Source: Sporopachydermia quercuum (taxonomy: Eukaryota > Ascomycota > Sporopachydermiomycetes > Sporopachydermiales > Sporopachydermiaceae). Taken from it: 64,000 nucleotides of DNA. The position numbers and the translations under genes were made by a program. Below the pieces are notes generated by a model. That model ran no database searches. It had not been told where the DNA came from and saw only the letters and a program-made list of their open reading frames with translations. Position 1 is the stretch's first letter. Each line of letters begins with the position of its first letter. Positions 49,367 through 59,928 of this stretch are shown here, in pieces. Where the stretch lies: the NCBI GenBank assembly GCA_001599295.1, contig BCGN01000006.1, forward strand, positions 124,001 to 188,000. Reading direction: 5' to 3'.

Positions 49367-51286
49367 ATGTNTCAGATCGTGCCTCAGATGAGAGTTGTTA
49401 CAAGACTTTCATTCGCTGTCAATAGGCAGTCTCAGCTGTATAATGTATTCGCTTATAGCCTGTTTGGTCGGCCAGCAGCAAGACTGTTCTGTTCCTCTAG
49501 GAGTTGTTTGAGTGAAGCAAGAGACAATACTATCATCAATCACAATGCTGACCCAAATATTGATACTGATGGAAATAATACTGCTACAGGAAACAATGCA
49601 ATTGATACCGATAATCATGACGGCAACGATAATATTAAAACCTCGGTTGGTTCTACATTTGCTGCTCCTGTTGAAATCAAGAACGTAAAAACTCTCAATC
49701 ACTTCTTAGATACTGTTTTTGATGAAGAAACTACAAATAATGATGAATCTTCTGATGATAATCCTTCTTACAATACTAACTATACTAGTGGCAATAGCAG
49801 TTCTGTCAAACCGGGTTTCAGATTGTCCTTCGAAGATACATTTAGCTCTCTTTTCAACCCTCCTGCACCAAAAGGCACATCTTCGGGCTCTTCGGCTGAA
49901 TTCAGCGTGTCTTCCAATTATCCTTCCTCTGATTCATCTACCTCAGTTAACTATGCTTATAGACCTCCACCAGACGAATTTAAACCTCCATCAGAACAGG
50001 AACAGTTGCAATTCCGCAAATCTTTGTCAGAAGTGCTTCTTTCGGGTTTTGATGAGAGCGAAATCGCTATAAGAGGTAAGCTTAGCAGAGAAAAAGCTAA
50101 ACTTGATTCCGTCCCTGTGAGCGTAGGCAAAAACGTTTCCTCTATTTTTGATGCTTTTTTCAACAGTTTACAATCCGACATGAAAAACAGAAAAGGGGAT
50201 ACGGAACTGACAAAGGCTCGTGATCATGCTACAGGCTCATCAGTGAGGAAAGAAAGACTACAAAGATGGTTCAAGAATGACAGAAATTCCCAATCTCTAT
50301 CTGGAGATAGATCGAACAGTTCCTATTATAGAGATGCTGATTCTGGAGCTAATTTCTTTGCAAACTCAGGTCGCTCTGACCCTGCGAATGCCTTCTCTTC
50401 CGAATCTTCCGGTATCTCTGACAAGTTTGACTCCTCCTCGATATTGGCAAAACGATCCTCAACACAATCAAGAAAATTGGAGTCCAATTCACCATTTCTC
50501 ATGTCTAATGATGCCATAGATATACAGTATATAAATAGAAGAAAGCTGGAACAGAAAAGAGTAAAAGATATTGAGAAACGGAAAGCAAAGCTACAGCCTG
50601 TCATCTCATATATTAAGAGCTTGGAATATGATGTGGACGTCCTGAAGTATGCAAGCACTGTTTTGTTGCAAGGAGTCCATAACTATGATAATGCGCTTCA
50701 GAAGAAAGGAAAAGATGGCAACAAGAATATCACGGAACACATTCCAACGGAACCCAATCAATGGCAAGATCCTAGTTCCGGGACACCTCTACCTATTGTT
50801 TCCTACTCCTCTTTCACTATTTTACTCATAGAAACCTTGAAACTACTCAGCGACGGCTTTGAGCTGCCAACAGAAGCCCTCACGCTTTTTGAAACCACAA
50901 AACGACAAACAGTAGAAATATATCTCAACTGTTGTACGGCTGATATATACAATGAAATCATACGTATCCAGTGGGAATATTATTATGATCTGTTTACAGT
51001 TGAAGAAACAGTAACAGAAATGACTGCTAATGGTATAGAAGGTAACCAAGAGACATATTCTCTATTNCAAAAGATTATGATACAATTCCGAAGAATGTAT
51101 CGTAATAAAAACAGTCATTCGGGAAACTCAACTCCCGCTTTATGGAGTAGAGATGAAGATAGGTCTTACATTGAATTGGCTAAATATATAGACATGCTTG
51201 GTACTAGGTATATTGATATATCTGATGATCTTTTTTCGGATTCTAGTTTCCCTTCCTTTGACGAAGAAGGTTTAAGTCCACTATGA
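49367..51286 (+). CDS. MTF2-like mitochondrial mRNA-processing protein
   Basis: 639 residues. The N-terminus is basic and hydrophobic without acids (MRVVTRLSFAVNRQSQLYNV, then SLFGRPAARLFCSSRSCLS), a likely mitochondrial presequence. A long Ser/Asn/Asp-rich middle follows. The conserved part is C-terminal (~475-585): SYSSFTILLIETLKLLSDGF, LPTEALTLFETTKRQTVEIY, and YNEIIRIQWEYYYDLFTVEE followed by MTANGIEG. The pattern YNE-x2-RI-x-WE ... D ... V ... EM-x-x-NGIE is the fungal Mtf2 C-terminal domain. S. cerevisiae Mtf2/Nam1 binds mitochondrial RNA polymerase and is needed for mitochondrial mRNA maturation and translation. The first ATG is followed by an N-containing codon; Met8 (49388) is an equally good start. 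Confidence 0.8.
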   Translation: MXQIVPQMRVVTRLSFAVNRQSQLYNVFAYSLFGRPAARLFCSSRSCLSEARDNTIINHNADPNIDTDGNNTATGNNAIDTDNHDGNDNIKTSVGSTFAAPVEIKNVKTLNHFLDTVFDEETTNNDESSDDNPSYNTNYTSGNSSSVKPGFRLSFEDTFSSLFNPPAPKGTSSGSSAEFSVSSNYPSSDSSTSVNYAYRPPPDEFKPPSEQEQLQFRKSLSEVLLSGFDESEIAIRGKLSREKAKLDSVPVSVGKNVSSIFDAFFNSLQSDMKNRKGDTELTKARDHATGSSVRKERLQRWFKNDRNSQSLSGDRSNSSYYRDADSGANFFANSGRSDPANAFSSESSGISDKFDSSSILAKRSSTQSRKLESNSPFLMSNDAIDIQYINRRKLEQKRVKDIEKRKAKLQPVISYIKSLEYDVDVLKYASTVLLQGVHNYDNALQKKGKDGNKNITEHIPTEPNQWQDPSSGTPLPIVSYSSFTILLIETLKLLSDGFELPTEALTLFETTKRQTVEIYLNCCTADIYNEIIRIQWEYYYDLFTVEETVTEMTANGIEGNQETYSLXQKIMIQFRRMYRNKNSHSGNSTPALWSRDEDRSYIELAKYIDMLGTRYIDISDDLFSDSSFPSFDEEGLSPL

Positions 51287-52256
51287 TAGGTGGAACAAGA
51301 AAAGAATGAGGGAAAAAGAACAGTATAAATTGTTGAATATTACTTAGAATATTCAGCAGTATCATCTTGTAAATAAATTGTTTAATTGTTCTTATGAATA
51401 AACAAAACTGAAGTATCTATGATAGGTTGATAGGTGGTTTTATAAGTATCAATAAAGCTATATATATTAGAATAGAACCGTAAAATAATACGTAAAATAA
51501 AATTGAGACAAGGAAAGGATTAGTTTATCAAAAAAAATAAATCTGCATTTTTGGACTACTAAACCGTGAATTGAAATAAACGGTAAGGTGATTTCCATTG
51601 TTAATCTATATCTGTTAAAACACTGAAAACAAATTATATCTGACAGNAATATCAAAATATCTACATCTATAATATCAATAAAAGCACACATTGCTTTTGT
51701 CTATCCTTCATGTAGATACTCTCCCATTATAAATGTGCTTGCCTGTAATAATCCTATTGAAATCAGGATTCAGTGTTTGCTGTTGTTGGTTATTCCTTTC
51801 TTTTTCCTCCTCATCAGCGGTTATGCTCACCGTTCCTAAGTAAGACGATCCTCAGGCAAATAATTACATTTCTTATCATTTAGTGCATTCTACCTCCATA
51901 TTACACTTCCTCCTGCACTTTTTCTTCATTTTCATAGAGATAAGATATCTGAACAACCAATATACATTTGTTGTATTCGACCATTTCAAATTACTTGCTA
52001 GCTGAATCGTTAATCTGTAATGTAAGGAGTGATTTGAGTTGTTTTGCATGAACTATGAGTTATATTACCTAGTTATTCCTCAGTGTTAGTAGACACGACA
52101 ATCAGACATAATAATCAAATCACCAAACTAGTGAAGAATGAAATATATTCTTTCAGTTTGTTTATACAAGATTCTCATATCAGATGACTTTCCAATACTT
52201 TTTATTGCATAAGACCACAGCAAATTCCATTCTGCTATTCTATTACCCTTCATAAT
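51287..52256. other. Convergent spacer, MTF2-like / LMBR1-family
   Basis: 970 bp of AT-rich 3' sequence with A-tracts. Nothing else that I can support. Confidence 0.5.
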
Positions 52257-54401
52257 CTAAAGTATCATATCATCATTTGCATCAAGTCTTACACCTTCAG
52301 TATCAAGGCCTGAATTTTTACTATTCCTCTTATTAAGAACTTTGGCAGATACATTGTTAAATTGCTCTTTTGTTTTACCGCTAACCTGTTGGAAAAATCC
52401 TCCAATTGATTTGACAGCATCCTGAAAGTTTGTTTTGGCTCCGTTCACGCTATCATCATCTCTATTTTCATTACTATTACTATTACTGCTACTCGTATCA
52501 NTGATAAATCTTCGTCCCAACAAGCGCTGACTAGCTGTTGATTCAGCTATTAAATCATCAGAAGAGTTAACTTCTCGATTGCCATCTAATCTATTTTCAA
52601 CTCTGTGATCATTCTCCCGAGGGTATGTTTCTCCCCGGTATCTTCCTAATTCTCCTGTTTCTCTTTCAATAATACTCTTTGCTTCAGCAACAAGACTTCC
52701 ATTTCCACGAGATTGCATCAGGCCATTGTCATCTTCATCCTCTTCTTCATACAAGCTCCAATCAATGACTCCAAAGCCAAAAAAGCTCTTGATTCGATCA
52801 TAGAAATGGAAAACTGTGAAGATGATAGGAATGATTATTAATCTTGGTAACCAATCATTAACCCATTGACCTAAAGGTGTCAGATTGATGTTCTTACCTA
52901 AGAACGTCTCAAATGCTGAATCACGATCAGTTATCAATGTCAGATAATTATATGACAAAGGAACTGTCAACCGACATGCATATGTAGCATAGAATATAGC
53001 TGATGATAACGATGAATCTCTAGGTACTAACGAATATACATTAAACACTTTGATTCGCGCTAATGACACCAATGCTGATATACACATATATCCTAATACC
53101 AACATAGAGAATAATTGCTGAGGCAAACCACTAGTCTTAGAAACAATGAGGTTGACGATGGAAATCGGTGTTGAATGTGTGAGTTCGGAAAAGATAACCA
53201 GAACGGATAAGAGAGCAGTTGAAACTGCTAATAAAAATTTCCATGCGAAATCAAAGTACTTATAGTGATAATAAGCTATTGTTGGGGGTAGGAATGTTTT
53301 CTTTCTGGAGAAATGTAATTCTCCGTTAGAAGCGTTGATTGTTTCTTCTAGAGCGGTTATAGTAACGATTGTTTTGTTCCAGACAACTTCAGCGGCAATT
53401 CGCTTGTCGCGTGTTTGTCTGACTTTACGGGCCAGAGCACAAAGATATTCGCTGGAGAGAGCGGGTGTAGTTCGAGAGTTAGAAGTTAAAGAGATAAAGG
53501 AAGAAGAATGATTAGGATTTGACTGCCCTGGCTGTTTTTCCTTCCCAGTGGCAGCTATTATGTCATGAATCCAACCAGAATACTCTCCAGAACCATTTTC
53601 GCCTAAATGACTAATGCTTGATACCTCCCTTAATGTATCGCTGTAATTGGACCTAGCATCTATCAAATCATCGTATAACCTAGGCACTTTTATATATAAT
53701 GAAACGAGTTTTCCCTGAGGTTTGGCATTTGTATAATGTCTGCGTGGGATATTAACTAAACCGTGAGCCATCAGCCATAGAGCAAGCACTAACGAATAAG
53801 AATGGGAAAGAGCCATTACTAATGCTTTGATAGCTGTTAAATGTAGACCAGTAGATAATATTACATACAACAAGCCGACAAATCCCAATGAAAGTATTAT
53901 TAATTGATAGCGTATATTCGATCGTAAACTGTCCTTGAATTTGGCTTGGATAGTGTATTGGCCTGATTCCACATACGATTGAAGTAATGGTAGTACTGCC
54001 CAAGTAAAAGCAAAGGCTAACCAGTAGTATACTCTCCAAATGTTTATCAGTACATTTTGAGGTAAAAAGAAAGGTGTTGATGTTGTGGGATTCCTAGATG
54101 CTACTCTGGTTGACATCAAATCGATTGGTAGAAGAGCCATTATGGATAATGGAATGAATATTGATATCAGTAGAGGAATCGAGACATACATCGGTGTTTT
54201 CCGGAGTTTTATATAATGTCGTACTGATTGGATTGCTATGGCAGTAATAAATAAGAACAGAAGTAAAACAGCCCACCACTGATTTGTTAGTAAATAATCG
54301 TTTAGAAGAAAGCGACCAGAGAAATGTTGTCATAGGTAAAGCGTATGATAATGAAAGTGGGTATATCATGACAGAGCTAGTAGACTCAAGCAACGTACCA
54401 T
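52257..54401 (-). CDS. LMBR1/LMBD2-family multipass membrane protein (spliced after ATG)
   Basis: Exon 1 is only the ATG (54401-54399); exon 2 runs 54278-52257, giving 674 residues. Splicing gives MWWAVLLLFLFITAIAI as the first membrane helix, then IMALLPIDLMSTR, the LMBR1 family signature after helix 2 (LPLD in animal LMBD2). Further membrane helices lie at ~85-260, with GLVNIPRRHY, a long cytosolic coiled region, and a second helix group. The C-terminal ~190 residues are hydrophilic. LMBR1-family proteins are lipocalin-receptor-like or vesicular membrane proteins; their role in fungi is poorly known. Starting at the internal ATG at 54191 would lose the first helix and the family N-terminus. 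Confidence 0.8.
54279..54398 (-). other. Intron directly after the start codon (LMBR1-family gene)
   Basis: 120 nt. Donor GTACGT directly behind ATG, perfect branch site TACTAAC, acceptor AAATCAG. Phase 0. Confidence 0.82.
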
Positions 54402-54970
54402 CTTGAACAAAGTAAAAGCGGAGATTTGAACCTAATTAAATCATATAATAAAAATATCCGGTTTTGATGTGGTTCCTTGAATTGGACTGTTGAAGTGTGT
54501 TATATATGGTGAGAGTAGATGATAGGAACTGTGGATGTTACATTGGCGCTTGTGTTTGAGTTTACATTCGTTGTGAATATTATACACTAGCAAAGCAACT
54601 ACAGCTGACAAACTTCTCCTCAAAGAACATTCACTATAACCTTACACTTCAACACTACTAATGAAAAATACTATTTGCCGATAGTGCCTGGTTCATTAAA
54701 TAATATACAAGAGTTAGTTTGAGCAATAGAGTGAAGGAATAATTGTGTTAATATTAAACAGTCAGCGCACAAGGCCCCAATCATCCAGACTGCCCTGAAA
54801 TGGGATGAGCATAACAAATCGGGAAATATAGGGAGATCATGTGGCTGCTCTGTGGCGCAGCAACATCTATTAGAAAACATACATAAAAACTAAGCTGTAT
54901 TTTTTAACATAGTGTCTCGTCCCACCTAAAATTCGGAAGTTATATATTAAAATCGGAGACTATTAAGATC
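54402..54970. other. Intergenic, upstream of LMBR1-family gene
   Basis: 569 bp. A 69-codon minus-strand frame (54671-54880), Cys-rich at both ends, is present but matches nothing I know. A GC-richer patch lies at 54760-54870. No RNA gene can be supported. Confidence 0.4.
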
Positions 54971-55891
54971 TTACATATAATCATTTCCGCCAGGCCAGTG
55001 TCGAGGTACACCTGACGTGGGGTCATCGTACCTAGCACCAGGGATTCTACTTAAATCAGGAGAACCAGATGACCTAGAAGGATCACGCAAACGAGATTGA
55101 GCATCAAATATAGGATGATTAGGCCCAGGAATCATACCTGGCTGCGGGTTAAGACCAGAATTTGAATAAGGATCCAGCATAGGGTTCAGTTGAGGATTTA
55201 CTGGAAAAGGTGAACGATCAGCATCGCCAATTGCTAATGGATTGAATCCAGGAGGACGAGGAGCATCGGATCTATATGTTGAGCGTTGCATTTCATACTC
55301 GTCGTCAAATCCAGGAGGATCAAGTGTTGTAGGTCTATTGGGACGAATATTTGAGGATGCTGGTGCTGTTGGTGGTTCTGGAATATCAACAGGCCTAGGC
55401 AAAGGTATATCATATTGTGGGGATAGGCTTTTTGTCCCAACATTCGAACGATCAACAGGATTAGGCTCTCTTGTTATTGTAGGTGTTGGTGCTGAGGGAA
55501 ATGGTAAACCAAGCTTGGAAAATAAATTTAACAGCTTTTCTAAAAGTAAATTTATTTCTTTCGTTGAGATCGAAGAAGTGTGGAAGGTTTGATCCAAATT
55601 AATAAGCGTCGATTCTGAAGCTTCATTAGATTCATCAGGATTAACAACCAAAGCCACTATAGCTTTGCGGCCAATTTTTGATACTAGAAACGAAATTTTT
55701 GTGCCATTATCGTACTCAGCTTGAATATCAACAGATGATTTTGACAGTATAGATGTTTGATATGTGAGATAGGTTTGAGTGTAGGCTACTAAAAAAAAGA
55801 TGAGGTTGTTGTATGGGGAGCCTTCAGAAAGGCTTTCCAGTTCCTTTGGGGGGGAAGACTGTAGTTTGTCTATAATATCTTGTAAAGTCAT
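54971..55891 (-). CDS. FUB1: FUB1/PI31-like proteasome regulator
   Basis: 306 residues from the ATG at 55891 (MTLQDIIDKLQ); the frame continues 30 codons upstream without an ATG. The N-terminal ~150 residues form the FP domain of PI31/Fub1 proteins (NNLIFFLVAYTQTYLTYQ). The C-terminal half is a Pro/Asn/Arg-rich disordered tail ending with DLSRIPGARYDDPTSG, matching the conserved PGARYDP-type segment that enters the 20S proteasome chamber and blocks active sites. Fub1 acts as an inhibitor or assembly modulator of the proteasome. Repeated PPGF motifs (DPPGFDDEYEM, PRPPGFNPLAIG) are also typical of PI31 tails. No intron. Divergent from the SOL gene over a long upstream region. Confidence 0.87.
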   Translation of the reverse strand: MTLQDIIDKLQSSPPKELESLSEGSPYNNLIFFLVAYTQTYLTYQTSILSKSSVDIQAEYDNGTKISFLVSKIGRKAIVALVVNPDESNEASESTLINLDQTFHTSSISTKEINLLLEKLLNLFSKLGLPFPSAPTPTITREPNPVDRSNVGTKSLSPQYDIPLPRPVDIPEPPTAPASSNIRPNRPTTLDPPGFDDEYEMQRSTYRSDAPRPPGFNPLAIGDADRSPFPVNPQLNPMLDPYSNSGLNPQPGMIPGPNHPIFDAQSRLRDPSRSSGSPDLSRIPGARYDDPTSGVPRHWPGGNDYM

Positions 55892-58166
55892 TTTGAAGTC
55901 AAGATTATCCTTGATTGGTTTCTTCGTTGATGATTGTCGGTAATTCTTATGCAAAGCTTTGCTGCAATGCCACCTTAGCAATTATCTATATAAGGTACAG
56001 GATGAGTTGATAAGGAGAGATTANCTAAGTGGCGGAGGAAAAATATCGGAAATTATAAATCTTATAAATTCGTGCAATATAATGCATGTCTGATGCATAA
56101 TTATGTCACAGAAGATTTCCAAGTAATCAAGCCGTTAAACTTGGAAAAGAATCTGACGGAAACCAAGAGAAAATGAAGTCATTGGTAATGATGAGAACAA
56201 CAATCGGGGTAAAGTCTACTATAATGTCAATTAAAATTGTTTATTGTGGTAGAAATGGAACACTAAGAGAACAAATGTCAGGGTTCAGTAGTCCTCTAGC
56301 ATTTTGTCTCCCAATGGCAAACATTCTCAGCTGTCTTGTGTTAATTACATGATTTCATTGATCACCAAAAGGGAAAAATAGATAACGTAATGGACAGAAC
56401 ATGTGAAAATCACAATAATAGCTAATTAGTTCGAGTAATCAATCTATCTGATTTATCTGCCTTATGCTTCCCGTAAAAGTGATGTTAAATATGATTCATT
56501 TCTTCGCGTGAATCATCTGAGAGAATTAAGTCCCAATAAAATAGGGATAAAAGTAACTTAGATTGTACTTTTTGTTCTTTTATAAGAAAGCTTTGTAGTA
56601 TAAGGACTGTTAGCAAACAGAATGTTCTAAAACGCACTAACTTGAAAGAACAAGTACTGTTAATAGTGTATGCTAAGAAAAAAAAGTTCCGTATGATATT
56701 TCGTTACTGTTTCAACTAATTGGTATCATCTGTTCCTTTCTCTAATTAATCATGAACTATTGGCATTGTCGAATTTCTTCATAATCGCTATCGTCTTATA
56801 CTGAAATTGGCTATAAAGCTGAGGCGAATTTGCTGTAATTATTTCCCTTGGCTCTTAAATGAAAGCCAATGCTGATAGTTACAACAGTGCGCAGAGAACA
56901 TAATGCGTGACATTCCTGTTGGGATTCATTATTCTTGCTGCTTGTGACTTATAAATGTCATGAATAAGACACTAAGATGAGTAAATGGTCTTGAGACTGG
57001 AGATCAGGTCACCTTGACACAGTAAGAAAATTGTCAGAATGAAACATTGGGAAAAGGAATGTTACTGAGCACACAGCCGAAATTTGATGAAAACCAAATC
57101 AGCTAATGAACCGTGTTTTCTTTGCTTTCCCGCATACTAGAACGTAGCCTTAATTTCTTCTGGGGGCAAACTGGTAGATCTTACTTCCACTTGTAGTGTA
57201 ATTCGACACCAATAATAATAATGCATTCAATTTATATATATTTTCAAAAACAACACTTTGATCAACTTTTGACCAGAGTTATGTTATATTATATAAATAT
57301 TGGTAAATTCCTAATTGTTTATATTATCTTTACAATAACAATTTCCCACAGCAACTGTTTGTCCCAGTTTCTTCGTCTCTTTGACTTATTCCATCTCCAG
57401 TACCCTCCCCTGTGTCATTCTTATCTCTTGTCCCACCTAGTTTGTCCATCTTCTGTCCCACTTTAGGCTTCCATCTGTTTTCTGTCCTGTTTCATCCCTG
57501 CAACGAGATTCAATCAGGTTCCTTTTCCTCCCACTTCTACTGTGAATCACAAGTACTCACTACTAACTGCACATACTACACATACTACACATACTTCCGA
57601 ATATTTGATTTTCTATCTACTTATTGACGTAAATTAACCTGTAAACTCACTATAAAGTAAATTATAACCATTCACTAGCTAACGGTAATAAACTGAACAA
57701 TTATCTTCAATTTCAGTTGATATCAGAACAGCATTATTTCCATTTGTTTGTTTGTCGTCAATAATTCTGTGTGGTTACCTATCTCCGTCAATTGTTCGAT
57801 ATCTGTATGAGAACCAGTGCGCTCAATAACTGTTGATCTCGTCATATTTATCAGCAAGAAGCTTTGGCCTATATTATAAAAGTAATAGCATTTTTTATGA
57901 GGCAATATTACTGATTAAATATTGTTGTTACTCTCGTTATTACTACAGGCGATTTTGAAAAAATCTAAAAGACAGCCTATTGTTGTCTCCCAAGCGCACA
58001 AAGGTCAGTTCAACTAATTACCAACAAAGAAGAATACGATTCACCGATAACTATCAAACTCGACAGAACAACAAAAACACTACAGAATTAACGATTTAGA
58101 AGGTTTTCTATCGCCATCAAAGGTTACGATAGTATCCAGTCAACAGTCTATTTAATCGAATCAAGC
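55892..58166. promoter_or_regulatory. Long divergent region, FUB1 / SOL
   Basis: 2.3 kb. On the SOL side, ~57340-57620, the plus strand is markedly pyrimidine-rich with three TGTCCCA copies (57358-57366, 57428-57436, 57453-57461) and a 9-bp tandem repeat. The rest is AT-rich with no supported gene. Confidence 0.45.
57571..57596 (+). repeat. 9-bp tandem repeat (ACATACTAC)
   Basis: Two exact units and most of a third, ~570 bp upstream of the SOL start codon. Confidence 0.85.
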
Positions 58167-59363
58167 ATGACAACTACAGTTCCTTATATCTATGCATTTC
58201 ATGAGTTCTCGGAGGTTGCGCTAGCTGTTGCCGATCATGTAATTGCAGCTCAGAATTCAGCCCTGGCGGCATCAATGGCATCTAACGCATCATCTACTAC
58301 ATTAAACGGGTCGAAAGGTGATAATTCAGCAATAACACCTGTGTCACGATCAAGAGCTGTCTCTATATCGGAATCGGCATCAGGTACGCGTCTTTCAGCA
58401 GGACAAGGATCGGGATATTCAAATGGCCCTGATTCTAGCGGATCAAATCCTAATCAGGGTTCAGGAACAAATAATCCAAACTCATCAACAAATCCGTCTG
58501 CAAATTCAAATCAAACTCCGAATCGAAGATCATCAATCACAAAACCTGGTTCGCACCATCGCTCTGGAAGTGCTTCTTCATCTTCTTCATCGACAGCTGC
58601 TGCTCCAGGGGGCTCTGGTGTTGGAAGTAATTCTAGTAACTCTAAAGAAGACCGTAAACCAGTGGCGAAAAAACAATCCCAACGACGATTCAAAATTGCA
58701 ATTTCTGGTGGTTCATTAATCTCTGTTTTACATGAAGGTTTGTTAGCGAGGAAAGATGTCCAATGGTCAAAATGGGATGTTTACTTTGCTGATGAAAGAT
58801 TAGTTCCGTTTGATGATCCAGAATCTAATTACGGTAAAGCTAAAAGACAGATTTTTGATAAGATACCTTTAGATCAACAGCCTCGCATCTTCCACATTGA
58901 CGAGTCGTTAATTGACGATCCTCAGGAAGCTGCAGATGAATATGAAAAAACATTAATCAAAGGTTTTGCTGCAAAAGATTCTGTAAAGCTTCCTTTGTTT
59001 GATTTAATTTTACTAGGCTGTGCACCCGATGGACACGTTTGTTCATTATTCCCATCTCATCCTGCTTTAAGAGAAAAGTTTGCATGGGTTTTACCAATTG
59101 AAGATGCACCAACAGGACCAAAAAACAGAATTACTTTAACAGTACCAGTGATTTGTCATGCGCATAGGGTTACTTTTGTAGTAGAAGGTGCTGTGAAAGC
59201 CCCGGTTGTCAAAACGATAATGGAGAGACCCGAAAAGGGTCTTCCCAGTAGTATTGTTAATGAAGGTGCTGCTGGTAAAGTTGCATGGTTTGTTGATGAT
59301 GAAGCCCTTACTGATGTCTTTGTGACAAAGAAGAAGTATAAGTTTTTAGCCCCGGCGGAATAG
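58167..59363 (+). CDS. SOL1/SOL2-type 6-phosphogluconolactonase-like protein
   Basis: 398 residues. The N-terminus PYIYAFHEFSEVALAVADHV and the core from RRFKIAISGGSLISVLHEGL to VTKKKYKFLAPAE match the fungal SOL family. A ~130-residue Ser/Asn/Gly-rich insert (~36-165) sits between them, where Sc Sol1/Sol2 also carry an insert. The active-site region reads GCAPDGHVCSLFP (~283) against GxGPDGHTASLFP in active lactonases; the histidine is kept. The C-terminal block GLPSSIVNEGAAGKVAWFVD is near-identical to Sol1/Sol2. 6-phosphogluconolactonase is the second step of the oxidative pentose phosphate pathway. Sc Sol1/Sol2 lack clear lactonase activity and affect tRNA export, so activity is uncertain. 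Unrelated to the Candida CDK inhibitor also named Sol1. Confidence 0.88.
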   Translation: MTTTVPYIYAFHEFSEVALAVADHVIAAQNSALAASMASNASSTTLNGSKGDNSAITPVSRSRAVSISESASGTRLSAGQGSGYSNGPDSSGSNPNQGSGTNNPNSSTNPSANSNQTPNRRSSITKPGSHHRSGSASSSSSSTAAAPGGSGVGSNSSNSKEDRKPVAKKQSQRRFKIAISGGSLISVLHEGLLARKDVQWSKWDVYFADERLVPFDDPESNYGKAKRQIFDKIPLDQQPRIFHIDESLIDDPQEAADEYEKTLIKGFAAKDSVKLPLFDLILLGCAPDGHVCSLFPSHPALREKFAWVLPIEDAPTGPKNRITLTVPVICHAHRVTFVVEGAVKAPVVKTIMERPEKGLPSSIVNEGAAGKVAWFVDDEALTDVFVTKKKYKFLAPAE

Positions 59364-59928
59364 CTGCTATTACCTACTTACCTACCTACCTACCTGACTG
59401 TACAACTGACTACACACCTAACTATACGCTTACCTACATCTACTACGCATGTTATGCCTTACCTTATATTTAGCTCATTTCCTAATCGTACTGACTTTAT
59501 TAATTACTTTACTACTTTCTCACTTACTTATTTTCTTTACTACGTTACTACTTGACTACTTGACTATTTAGATATATTATTTCCCTATAGCTAATCCTGG
59601 TTCTCTAATATATTCAAACTTTAGATCACTTCATTGCTCAGAGTTATGCCTGTGTTTTTGAAACAACGAATCGTATAATCTCCGGAATTTTCTTAATAAA
59701 TCTGCTTCTAAACATTTGTGATTACGTTTCTAAAATTCATATGATCTCTGGAATTTTGCATTCAACTTACTCCAAGTGGGCTGGCTAATTATCGTTTCCA
59801 TTAAATTAGCTTAACAATTACCAAACATGTCAAAGAGATAAAGAAGACATAAGAGAAATATCAGTTTTAGGGTAGAGCAATTCAATTTTGTTCCTAGCAA
59901 TAAATAAGGCGCTAGGTAATAAGTAACA
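59364..59928. other. Intergenic, SOL to ERS1
   Basis: 565 bp. It starts with a TACC microsatellite and TAC-rich sequence directly after the SOL stop codon. No gene seen. Confidence 0.5.
59379..59394 (+). repeat. (TACC)4 microsatellite
   Basis: Four perfect units, preceded by a degenerate TACCTACT. Confidence 0.9.

Noticed and set aside
54425-54440. tRNA B-box-like GGTTCAAATC on the minus strand
   Set aside because: Flanking bases do not form a T-arm stem and no A box or acceptor stem is found. Other GGTTCRA words in the window also fail.
54671-54880. 69-codon minus-strand ORF with Cys-rich ends upstream of the LMBR1-family gene
   Set aside because: No homology recognised and no consistent coding signal; probably chance.
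55892-55981. 30-codon N-terminal extension of FUB1
   Set aside because: No ATG in this stretch; the family N-terminus begins at the downstream methionine.
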